A model generated the notes under the pieces. The model was given only the letters and a program-made list of their open reading frames with translations, was not told where the DNA came from and ran no database searches. 64,000 nucleotides of DNA. Source: Dirofilaria immitis (Eukaryota > Nematoda > Chromadorea > Rhabditida > Onchocercidae). Of the stretch, positions 1-12,100 are shown one piece after another. A program made the translations under genes and the position numbers. The DNA lies in contig JAKNDB010000103.1 of assembly GCA_024305405.1 (NCBI GenBank), positions 3,100,001-3,164,000 on the forward strand, in the 5' to 3' direction. Every line of letters starts with the position of its first letter. Positions within the stretch are counted from its first letter, which is position 1.

Positions 1-215
1 ATATTATCTTCGAATTGATAATATTTAATATAAATTAATTTAAAAAGGAAATTAATATATAAACAAATAATTCAATAATAGAATTATATATTATATACGA
101 ATTGATAATATTTAATATAAATTAATTTAAAAAAAGGAAATTAATATATAAACAAATAATTGAATAATAGAATTATATATTATATACGAATTGATAATAT
201 TTAATATGAATTAAT
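1..215. repeat. 87-89 bp tandem repeat, about 2.3 copies
   Basis: The motif CGAATTGATAATATTTAATA recurs at about 11, 98 and 187, with nearly identical sequence between. The array may continue beyond the left edge of the window. Confidence 0.85.
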
Positions 216-832
216 TTAAAATAAAAAGAAAATTAAAATAAAAATTTTTGGAAAGTTATTATACGATACCTAATGAATCGTTCCAACAAATCGACTGTTC
301 TATATGGCATTACTATTGTTTAAATGTATATTTTTAATGAATTTTTCCTAAATTAATTTAATACAAAAAAAAAGAATTTTTCCTTCGTTTGATATTTACC
401 GAAAAATGACAAATTTGATGAAAAAGTCATAAAATAAATCTCGATCATCGACTATCAACCGATCAGAAGAATAAGGAAAAAAAAGGGCGAAGAAGACGAA
501 GAAGAAAAAAGTATTATAAAGTTGAAATGAGCAAAATTTGTAGGATGAAAAATGGAAGTTTCATTTTTATTTTAAATTCTATTTCAACCAAATAAATATT
601 AATTAATAATTTTAGATATAACAAAGAATAAAAATAATTTTTTCCTTTCTTTTATTTTGGAACTATTTTTTTATTTAAAAGAAAAAAAGCGAAACTTTTT
701 TTTCAAATTCGAAATTATTTTCTCAAAAAGAAAATTTATACAAAATTTATTATTTCATTGATACATTCATTTATTTTGTTAAAATTGTGTTTTTTTAAAA
801 GAAAAAAGTTATATTTGCTTATCATATAAATA

Positions 833-1112
833 CCAATTTAAATATTTAATTGATTAAATATTAAGTAATATCAATGATCGATTCAATAATATTAAAATGT
901 ATTACTGATATTACTAAAAAGTTTCAAATATTAGTTTAAATATGTAATTGATTAAATATTAAGTAATATTTGATTAAATATTAAGTACTATTAATGATGG
1001 ATTCATTAATATTAAAATGTATTGCCGATATTACTAAAAGTTTCAAATATTAATTTAAATATGTAATTGATTAAATATTAAGTAATATTAATGATCGATT
1101 CAATAATATTAA
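833..1112. repeat. Imperfect tandem repeat, unit about 95-110 bp, three copies
   Basis: Blocks containing TTGATTAAATATTAAGTAAT and GATCGATTCAATAATATTAA recur three times with small indels. No coding potential. Confidence 0.75.
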
Positions 1113-2278
1113 AAAGTTTTAAATAAGCAAGGAAAAAGAATATACTCTATTGATTATTAAAATTGAGAAATATAAAACTTATAAAAATTTGAGTAAAAAT
1201 TTCAATAAAAATTCTATTATTATAATATCAAAAAATGATTTAATTTATTTAAAAATTTATTATTCAAAATAATAAAACTGAAATTTAAAGCATTTACAAA
1301 TTTTTGAATTTGAAATCAATCAAAATTAATAAGCGAAATTAATTTAATTATTAGATAAAATTTCAACTTACTTTAATGCGAATATTTTGATACTATTGTT
1401 TTCATCGAAATTATCAATATATGTTTCCAAATTTGCTAAACATAAACTTGCTAAACATAGCAAATATATGTAATGAATCATAATTTGAAAATCTAAAATT
1501 TTTAAATTTAATACATAAAATTATATTTTATTTATTATTTATAAAATATAATCTATTTTATATTATAACTATAGTAAATTTATCATTTGATTGATCCTAA
1601 ATTCCGATCAAAGTTTCATTCATATGTTTGATTTTACAATCTGATAAACGTAACACTTCTGTTTCGATATTACAATTATCAAAATCATTATCAAAAAAAT
1701 GCAAAACAAATATTATTAAATAATATAAGTTTGTAAAAAACCTTTACCTATGATTGTCTTAAAAAAAAGAAAAGAAAAAGGTTTTTATTTTCATCTAAAA
1801 CATTATTTATATGAATATGATAATGGATGATATATTTTATCAAATATGAAATGAATCATTTCTTTCTTAAAATTTATCAGAAAAGAAAAAAAAACATTTA
1901 TCAATTACAATTATCATTTTCAAATTATAATTAATTCAAAATTAATTATCAAAAATTTATTTGATATAAAACAATTTCTGATAGCTAAAAAAATTACAAA
2001 AATTACAGTATCATATCAGAAAAAAACAATAAACCATTTTTAAATATTAAATAAACAAAAATAAGAGAAAAAGAAAGCAAAAAAGATACGTAAGTATTAT
2101 TTGAAATAAGAAATAATAATGGAAAATATTACGTAAGTATTAAGGAAACACGAAACAATAATAGAAAAATATAAGTATTGAAATGACGTGAAAATATACG
2201 TGAAAACAAAAATATATATATGTCGAAATATTGGATAGATAAAAAAAGCATACGGTAAATTTAAGCTTATAAAAGTAT

Positions 2279-2670
2279 TAATCAATAAAGATTTTAAAAA
2301 TAATTATCTAAATTAAATATAACAAGTGATAATACGATTGATTGTTGGCTTACGATCGATGATAATTTTCTATCAACGAAATAATAATAGTATTGAAAAA
2401 GATTTTAAAAATAATTATCTAAATTAAATATAACAAGTGATAATACGATTGATTGTTGGCTTACGATCGATGATAATTTTTCTACAAATGATAATACGAT
2501 TGATTATTCGATTATGATCGATGATAATTTTTCTATCAACGAAATAATAATCTAAAGAATAATAGTATTGAAAAAGATTTTAAAAATAATTACTTCTTGT
2601 AAAAATAAAAGTAAATATAACAAGTGATAATACGATTGATTGTTAGATTACGATCAGTGATAATTTTTCC
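2279..2670. repeat. About 110-bp tandem repeat, three copies plus a partial
   Basis: Units start at the block AAAGATTTTAAAAATAATTA and contain AACAAGTGATAATACGATTG and CGATGATAATTTTTCTA. Copies begin near 2288, 2399 and 2573, with a partial copy near 2489. Confidence 0.85.
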
Positions 2671-4084
2671 TATCAATGAAATTAATCAATCATTGAATAT
2701 TTGAAATAGTTTTTCTTCGCTTTTTTTCTCAACATTTTATTCTTTTTTCCTAATAGTTTGTTTAATCGTATAGTTATATAAATTTTTATTTTATGAAATA
2801 TATATATATATTTGATTATTAAAAAATTTTTACTTAAAGAATGATTTAGAACATATTTATATATCAAATAGTTATCTGATAACATTTTTTGTTTACTTAT
2901 GAAAATAATTTAAGATAATATTTATATTGTTTATTTGTTTACATATTTACTTCATTTCATTATTGTTTACTTTTACATACATATATTTATAATTTAAAAA
3001 ATTTATTTGAATAATTATTTTTACAATATATTAGAAATTATTTCATTTCTTAATAGGTATTGATTAGGAAATATTAATCAAATAAACTTATTCGTAGTAG
3101 CAACTTTTTTTTGAAAAAAGTTTATTAATTCTAAGCTTAAATTTATCGTATAGTTTAATTTTGAAAATATTATTCTTAAAATTTATTAATAATTGTTTCG
3201 AAGATCATAAAATTTGTTAATTAAATTAAGAAATATTTTCGAAACAATTTTTCCTTTTATTTTATTAAATAAACAACAACAATCAGGTGTTAGTTTATCA
3301 TTTCAGGTTATACATTCAGGTTGATTTTATTAATATTTAAAAGTTCATTTCTTATTTTCCTCTAACTTATTTAACAATAATAAATCAAAAACTTAATCAT
3401 TCGTAGAATAATTTATCAAATTCTTTAATTCGATTTATAAAATAATTTTGCTGAAATTTGAACAAAAAAAATGAAAAATACAATCGATGCAGAATGTATT
3501 CTTATCATAACAATCTATTCATATCATAATAATCTATTCTTATCATATTTTTATATAAAATTTCTGGTAAAATTTTAATTGATTTTTTGATAAAAGATAT
3601 ATTTCAAAGAAAAGAGAAAAATATGAATAATTCAATGATTCTGAAATTATGTAAAAATCAGGGGCTAATTAATTAATTAATTAACCAACTGATAATTTCG
3701 GGAAATTTTACATGCGCAAAAGAGTATATATATTATAATTGGTTTAAAAAAAGGTTAAAAATTTATTCAAAAATAAAATTAAAAAGGAATTTAAAAAATT
3801 AATTAAGCGATTGAAAAATTTCCCATAAAGATTGATAAGATGATAAGTTGATATTCCAAAAAAAAAAATAAGTAAACACTTCACAAATAATTGATAATTT
3901 GGTTAGAAAAAATTTTTATATGAAATAAATTAACAATTTGAATTTATTTAAATTAATATTAGCTGTGTAGGCGTGAACTCTGATAAGAAATGATAATGCC
4001 ATCTGAATCTTAAACTTTATTTTATATTTTATTATTCATTTTTAAATATCTAAAAAAAGCTTTCATTTTAAGATTAATAATTTT

Positions 4085-4393
4085 TTTTTTTGTATTCATA
4101 ATAATAAATAAAATGATGAAATATATATGATCGAGAATGAAGTTTTCTTTTTTGTATTCATAATAATAAATAAAATGATGAAATATATATGATCGAGAAT
4201 GAAGTTTTCTTTTTTGTATTCATAATAATAAATAAAACGATGAAATATATATGATCGAGAGTGAAGTTTTCTTTTTTGTATTCATAATAATAAATAAAAT
4301 GATGAAATATATATGATCGAGAATGAAGTTTTCTTTTTTGTATTCATAATAATAAATAAAATGATGAAATATATATGATCGAGAATGAAGTGA
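4085..4393. repeat. 62-bp tandem repeat, five near-identical copies
   Basis: The motif TGTATTCATAATAATAAATA recurs with an exact 62-bp period (4091, 4153, 4215, 4277, 4339). Copies differ at only a few bases, for example AATGATG versus AACGATG, so the expansion is recent. Confidence 0.95.
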
Positions 4394-4719
4394 AATAAAA
4401 TTAAGTACAAATGAATATTTTTGCTCTAAAGATTAACTGAAATATAGGTAAGTGTATTTTTTGAAAAAAGCATAATTAACAAAAATTTTAATACAATAAA
4501 CTATCTTAAGTTTTCTTAATATTAATTGAATAAATTGATAAAATCATATCAGTTATATGCATAATATAACTTATTTGTACAGTAATGTCATATTACGTAA
4601 TCTTTTTATCAGTTTCGTTGATAAAAAAAAAAAAAACTTATCTTAATTTTGAATATGAGATTGAAATTAACATATTTATTAAAATCTTTTCAATAATAGC
4701 AAATTAAGACATTTTCTTT

Positions 4720-4916
4720 TATATTCTAAATCAATTAATTTACGAATGAATTATCAAATACTATCAATTGATATATCTAGAAAGATGGGCTTGTAAATTA
4801 TCATTCGATAGGTTCAAATTTCTCACGTAATTTGTACTGAAAATAGTATATGTGGAAATAAAAATTTATCTGAAAAAAAACCTGAAATAGTCATATATTC
4901 AACGGAACCAATATTT
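4720..4916 (+). mobile_element. Truncated copy of a short TIR element (MITE-like)
   Basis: This segment is nearly identical, in reverse orientation, to the larger part of the element at 9911-10156. It keeps one terminal inverted repeat (TATATTCTAAATCAATTAAT) and the inner sequence up to AACCAATATTT, where similarity stops; the other end found in the partner is missing. No protein is encoded, as expected for a non-autonomous element. Confidence 0.75.
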
Positions 4917-4964
4917 CCATTAAATATTAACTATAAAATGTTAACAATTAGATACTCCGTTATA

Positions 4965-5126
4965 TCATTCAATAATTATGCTCCAACATAAAAAATCAAT
5001 AATTCCTATCTTTCATTATAGCAACATTCCCTTAAACGATAAATATCATTCAATAATTATGCTCCAACATAAAAATCAATAATTCCTATCTTTCATTATA
5101 GCAACGTTCCCTTAAACGACAAATAT
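4965..5126. repeat. About 80-bp direct duplication
   Basis: The block ATCATTCAATAATTATGCTC...CCTTAAACGA(T/C)AAATAT appears twice back to back with one homopolymer-length difference and a few substitutions. Confidence 0.85.
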
Positions 5127-5639
5127 GAACAGCAAAACAAAAAAGAAATGATAAAAATTGAAATAATAATGCAAAAAAATGTTATTATATATATTGATTG
5201 ATTAAAAACTTTCCACTGCAACAAATATTTCTTTAAAAACGTCAATATTTAAAAATTGAAATGAGAAGTGAAAATGTAATAAAAACCATGACGATTTGAT
5301 CGAATTGACCAAAACAAAACAAAACAAAAAAAAAAGGCAGAATTTGTTCCTTCTCAATAATTCAACTTTTGATAGGGCGTATTTTGACATATTCCATTAT
5401 TCTCTATTTAATCGATATATGTCAGTCATTTTAAAATGATTGCTGTTGGTTCGTTCAATAGAGATATATATATATATGGTGGAAGGATGTGAGAGAAGTA
5501 GATGGTGGACTATGTCATTTTGACCAATGGTTTACTACATTACATCTCTTTGTGTAGTATGAATTTATCGTCATAGCAAACCAACGAATGTGTATTTTCA
5601 ATAAATTTTTAAGCTCTCTAACACAAATTTTCGTTCTCT

Positions 5640-6005
5640 CTCATGAGGTATAAAAGGTGGAAATCTCTCTTCATAATGAATAAGAGACGGAAATTCGTCA
5701 TCGCAAAGGAATAAAAGGCGGAAATCTCTCTTCATAAGAAATAAGATGCGAAAATTCCTTCTCCTAAAGAAGAATAAGAGACGAAAATTTGTCATCGCAA
5801 GCTATGTATAAGAGGCGGAAATCTCTCTTCATAAGAAATAAGAGGCGAATATTCCTTCTCCTAAAGAAAAATGAGATGGAAATTTCTTCTCGCAAGAAAT
5901 AAGAGACGGAAAATTCCTCTTTGTAAAGAAGAATAAGAGGCGAAAATTCTTTCTCGTAAAACGTAAGAATCGCAAATTCTTTCTCGCAAGGAATAAAAAG
6001 CGGAA
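5640..6005. repeat. Degenerate short-period tandem repeat (purine-rich)
   Basis: Roughly 30-35-bp units of the type AATAAGAGACGGAAATT...CTCTTCATAAG recur ten or so times with variation. The open frame read through them on the minus strand is a repeat by-product. Confidence 0.75.
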
Positions 6006-6199
6006 AAAGAAATTAAAGTATTATATGATGGAATTTATTTTGGATCTGAGGAAGAATGAAAATTTGTGATAGATTCTCTATCTCATTCTTTTCCTCTATA
6101 ATTTTATTTGATACTATCAGTAGTTAACAAATAACATTTATTTCAAAATTAAATGATTAAAAATTAAATTCTTTCAAAATGATAAAATCAATTAAGTGA

Positions 6200-9100
6200 T
6201 TATTTTTTTGGCATCGGCGGTGAATTCATAAATGAAAGAATCGTAGGAGTCTGAAAATTAGAAATAAATATGAAATGATTATGTATAAGTTATTGTAAAT
6301 ATGATTGTTTGTTTTTCCAACCAATCAATAATTTCTATCTCAATGCATTAAATGACTTTTAGTCAATCATTTTGACATACCCGTTTTTCCTTATCAATAA
6401 ATCGATCAGCATCATCTTTCATAACCGTTTGATAGTGATATTCTTCAGCGAATCGATAACGCTCGAATAGTAATCTCATTAATTTCTGAAAAATCATTTG
6501 TGCTGTAAAAATTTGAACATAATCAGAATTTTTTTAGAATATTAGTGAATTAATTGATGAAATTAATTTTCAATTAAAATTTTTTCAGAATTCTAACTAA
6601 GTTAATAAATCAATTTGAAATGAAATTAATTCACAGTTTTAAATAGGTTGGTGAATTAATTTTAATTTTAAGTAAAAACAATTGATAATTTTCATTATCA
6701 TTGTATTAGAGTTTTAGAAAAATTATTTTGAATCAAACTGGTTATTTGGACTAATATATGTATCCGTACGAATTTTTCCTTTTCAGTGGATGATAATCTG
6801 GTAATCATCTTACAAATTAGTAGAAGAAAATGGCAATCAATGACTATCAATTGGGCAAAATAGGATCACGAAAGCGATGTTTGAAAGGTCAAATGGTTGG
6901 TTGGAATCATCAGCAGTTCAACTTAAATGCTTAAATGCATACTTAGCATCGAATGTGTTGATTAAATAGTGATCGAATGTATTGATAAAAAAAAATCATC
7001 TGATTTGTTGTCAACCTGTCAGGACTCCTGATCACATTGTCCATTTGGGTCACTTTTTTCCCATTGGGATGTACTGATGCCTTTAAGCATATGAGATATG
7101 AATGATACTTTTAAGTCAAAGTTCAACTTACCAAATATAGAAAATCCTGTGCAATAACATCGTTTATAGACGGTTTCAGTATCTTAACCGGAATCCATAG
7201 ATCCTGAAAAAATTCCGAACTATTTGATACATATTGCTGCAGTCATATTTATCAATAGCATTAAATTTTGCACTTAAATTGAAATCATTGTAATTCCTTC
7301 CCTCTACTTACTCCGACAATTCCTGATAAATACCGATATCAATAATATGTGAAATACATTTTATAAAATTTACTGTGGAAAAATTGTATATCTAAAGGAT
7401 CGAAATTATTTTCATTCATATTTGAGACATATTTATGACAATTATAAATGATTACATTTGAAATTTTAAATATTTTTTATCCATAAATTTGATTAATTTT
7501 TATACTTACGGGATAAATAAATTTGAATTTATTTGAAAATACTCGATACAATGTACATGTTGTATTGTAAATGAGATTAAATGGTGATGGAATAGCGGTA
7601 AACCATTCAAAATATTCTGCATAAATTTGACAACGAGTAAATTTCCACTCTTGATCTTCATTATTCTGCAAAATTTTAGAAAAATTCTATCAATAGCTCT
7701 AAATCAATTTTTTTCCCATCAATAACAATAAATAGTATATACAACTTGATTAGCAAAAATTAACGATAATTTTAATTTGAATTTTGAAAGTTCAAATTAA
7801 GAATTCTACCTTAAACCTGTTATATTTTAATTAGCTAAAATTTATATCACATTTTTGAATGATATAATTTGAAATTGAAAAAATATTAGCAAACATTTGA
7901 TAATAATAAAATAATAATGCGAAAAATTTTATTATCTGAATCAAATTTTTGCTAAAATTAAATTTAATTGACTGACCAAAACATTATCAGCTCTTCGAAC
8001 CAACATAGAAATCATTAGATTAAGCAAAGTGATTACAACGGTAACATGAAATGCAGCAACTGTAATTTCTCCAGCATAATTCGTGATAGGATGCTCAATA
8101 GGTTCTTGATTAGGTCCAGCATTACCCACAATAACTTTATAATCCCAAGGAGCAAGATAGCCATAAAATGACCAATACAGATTACGAAATGCTATCCCTA
8201 TGCTAGAAAATTTTAATTTTATTAATAGGTAGGAAAAAAACAAAGAATGAAATATCAAAAAGAAAAATGATTTTATTACAAAACTAGAAAATATTTTATG
8301 AAATGATTATGTTATCAAATAATTTTCATTCATTGTCCTACGACTGATTGCTAGACAACTATCTGATTTGTAATATTTCACTCAACATAAACATTTTGGT
8401 ACCATATTTTAGAATAAATTTTCAAAAAAAAAAAAGGAAACTGGAATTTAGATATTCTTTTATAATTATTTCTGTTTTTCTTTTTCCTACCTTGAATAAG
8501 TATCTTTTGTTTGATAATATCTCCATCACTATCCAAAACACGATTCTCATTGTAAGCTTGATACATCGTATTGATACCCAATGAGAAGCATATCATTATA
8601 ATAGCAGATATTGATAAGAATATCATAACATCACGAATACATTTCGAAATTGATATCGAAAAAAGAAATTAATATTATAAATAATCAAACAAGAAAATCA
8701 TTAATATTTAGCAAACAATAATATAAATAACGCAAATTAAGGAGTGAAATCATAAATGAGGTTTAATATGTTCTTATAAAGTTAAGCGTATCAATTACAC
8801 AAATCATGCATAATTAGCATAATTTTATTTAATAATTATGTTGGGAATTTCATCGTTTTATAAAATTATCAAGCATATGTAACATAAATAACGAGCATTA
8901 GAATTTCTTAGATAAACATACATAAAAAACATTAGATCAAGATTGTTCAAAAAACTTTGTAGCTAATTAATTGATTATGCATAAGTCTTCAGTCTTCATA
9001 GATTTAACGCACTTGGGAAAATAAAATCTTCCGAAAGTTAGGAATAAGCTTTAAATTTTATTCTAAATGATATAAAAGAATAAAACTTGAAATAATTAAT

Positions 9101-12100
9101 GAATTAAGCAGTTATTCAAATTTTTCAATATTCAAGAAATTATCAATAAATACTGCGGAAGGATATTACTTGTACTTAAGCGAATATTATCTAAACAATG
9201 ATAATATATCATTAAAAATAATGATGCTGTCGAAAAATTCGGAAATATGAGAAAATGTTTTATGTCATAAATATGGTACAATAATAATCAGAGGATTTTC
9301 ATGGTAAAAATTTATCCAAATCCCAAAACATTTTGGATAAATCTTTTTGTTCTGCCATCTTTCGATATGTTAATAAAGCTTGTATGCAGTTTTAAGTTGT
9401 TGAATTTACGCTAATTGTCTGCATTGTTGCAACTATCGAAGCTATGTGCATGTCGTAACGGTCGAAGCTATGTGAATTTTGTAACGATCGAAGCTATGTG
9501 CATGTTTGAATATTATCTCCCTCATTCTTTATTCTGATAACTAAATCCTTCGTATAATCCGTAGCCCGCTAGAAAGTCAAGAATCACCGATAAAAATATA
9601 GAAAATGGGAAGCTTCTTCCCATTGTCAACGAACAGTGTTTTCAAGTAATGCTTACGGAATCCATCAACAAGCAGTCATTCAAATTTTCCAACAACTACT
9701 CAACTCTACTCAGCAACCGATATTCTCCATCTAATTTAATTCAACTCAAGTATATTGAATTCATCCCTACTACAATCAAATGAATTAAGTTTAAACATGG
9801 TATTATTTGATTTTTTTCATCTTATAATATAAAGAAAAGAAATCCTTTGTTAAATAAACCTTTTCTCAATAAGATTTATTTGTATTGCACCAAAAACAAC
9901 TTTTTATATTTATATTCTGAATCGATTAATTTACATATATCAATTGATAGCATTTGATAATAAATATTGGTTCCGTTGAATATATAACTATTTCAGGTTA
10001 TTTTTTTTCAGATAAATTTTATTCCACATATACTATTTTCAGTACAAATTACGTGAGAAATTTGAACCTATCGAATAATTTACAAGCCCATCTTTCTAGA
10101 TATATCAATTGATAGTATTTGATAATTCATTCGTAAATTAATTGATTTAGAATATAAATCAAAATTTATGCAAGCACATGAAGAATCATTGTTTTTTCCT
10201 TTGATAAATCAACGATGATATGATAATTTCTAACAAGGAGAAGTAAGATTTGCAGATAATTTATAAAATAAATTATAGCATATTTTGTAGATTTTTCATA
10301 ATGCTTACAATAGTTGAGCCGACATTTCGTTGCAGCTGTAGATAATACAAAATTCTCCATAGTGCCATTACAGAAGCAGCACCAAAATAAATATCATAAA
10401 TTATTGAGAAATCATAATATATCTGAAAATATTATAATTTATCAAAAGAATGCAAATTTTGGCAATTTTTTTAAAACCTGACTAAATATTTTTTAGGAAT
10501 AAGAATTATCGATTGATTTTCTTTTCGATTTGAATTTTATACAATTATCAGAAAATTTTTAAGGATTAATTTCGTTTGCAATATCAATTTTTTAAATTGA
10601 CAATTTTGAAAGGATTACTGTGTAAACTAGAAACAAACCCAATGTCTTCGATGCAGTTGTTTTAATCCATCCTGAGCGATAGTAGCCGCAGTCATAACAA
10701 AGCAAAAAAATGATCCCGAAAATAGCCACAATAAAATAAGATCAAACCTGTAAATATTACTGAACTTTGAACACTTTTGATAATTTTGATTTATGGATTA
10801 GATTTCAAAAGATTTAGATTAGATTTTCAAAGATTTAGATTTAGTTTTTTAGATTTTTTTTAGATTTCAAATTTGAATTTAAATTTATTCCATCCTGTTG
10901 TTCGCTTATTATAAAAATTTAAAAGAAAGAAAAAAGAGAAAAATTTAACCATCGCCACCACACACTGTAAAATGTCACGAAACCTTTACTGGCAAATTCG
11001 ACATAATGTATAACAGCCATGCCATAAATATATAAATATGCATAACTTTCTAATATTAGCGTAAATCCAAAAGGAAATTTATTACAACTTAATATTTAAT
11101 ATTACAAATTTTATTTATAAAAAATTATTTCGATAAATCAATTTTGTTATTTCATTTCGACAGATCTTTTCGTTTGTTGTACTATTTCGATGATGAAAAA
11201 TTATTATTTCAAAAAAAAAGTCATTAAAATAATTGATTGCATTCCCCTTCCTTTGCAAATAAAATTGAAAAAAGTAGCAAAAAATTTATTAATTTCTAAA
11301 ACTAACTACTACTAACAAGTGATCGTTCGGATGATCGCTCACCCGTTCTACCAAAATAGCGAATAAAAATTAGGATAGCCAAGAATAGTATGTAACTTGC
11401 AAATCTGCTCATATATCTAAAAAAAAAAAAATTTTGCAAAAATTTGCATAGATTTTATTTCACATAAATTTATTGATGAAATTTTAAATTTCATCAGTAA
11501 ATTTTAACAATAAATCTCTGATTTTATAAACAAACGAATAATACTTGCTGTTTAATTAGTAATTTAATCGTTGGATAATTTTTACCTTAATTATCCTAAG
11601 GTGAATTCTGGAAGAAATTTGAAAATTTCAGAAAATTTTTGCTAAATTTCGAAATTATGAATCATTGATAAAGATATGCTAATTTACCGTGCCAACGGAT
11701 ATTTAAATGTTTTAATCCAAATTCCAGCACTAAATGAATGAAGTAATGCAAAATTGGATAGAATATAAAATGTCGAAGTTTGCGACCAAAATCTTGACAT
11801 TTCACATTTTCATATCCTGTCCACATTCCATGCCAATGACCTTCTACTGTTGCTTGAACACCCAATGTTGATAGAAACTGGCAAATTATAATTTTATTTT
11901 TCAAAACTTATAAAATTCGTATTATCATCAATGGTTGCAGATTCTTAATTTTGGATCGTTTGAAATTCTTATTATGATTGATTAATTTTTAGCACAGCTA
12001 TATAAACAGACGTACAATTATATGTAATTAACTTTTAGTGGATATCGTTCTATTATTAAAAATGATGAAATGAAAAATATCATTTCAACTCTTACTGTTA

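Larger units (their letters stand above)
1..6199. other. Repeat-rich intergenic region, no gene seen
   Basis: I see no conserved protein-coding exon or RNA gene here. The stretch is extremely AT-rich and built largely of short tandem or duplicated blocks, annotated separately below. The short open frames on the minus strand (for example near 2.1, 2.7, 5.2 and 5.6 kb) encode low-complexity F/I/Y/K-rich peptides that follow base composition or repeats. The 3' end of the TRPC gene lies just beyond the right border; candidate polyadenylation hexamers for that minus-strand gene (TTTATT on the plus strand) occur near 6137 and 6034. Confidence 0.7.
8645..10308 (-). other. Large TRPC intron carrying two mobile-element relics
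   Basis: This intron separates the exon ending GSTI from the exon starting KCIRDVMIF. It holds a solo-LTR-like element (9228-9889) and a complete short TIR element (9911-10156). No coding exon is visible in it. Its acceptor reads TTTCG instead of TTTCAG, and no AG lies close by. Confidence 0.7.

Noticed and set aside
2682..2885. Lysine/isoleucine-rich 67-codon frame
   Set aside because: Low-complexity AT-rich translation with no splice context or domain.
8378..8626. TRPC frame continuing past the donor into the intron
   Set aside because: Only 8491 onward is coding; CAAG|GTAGGA is the donor and the remaining residues are K/N/F-rich intron.
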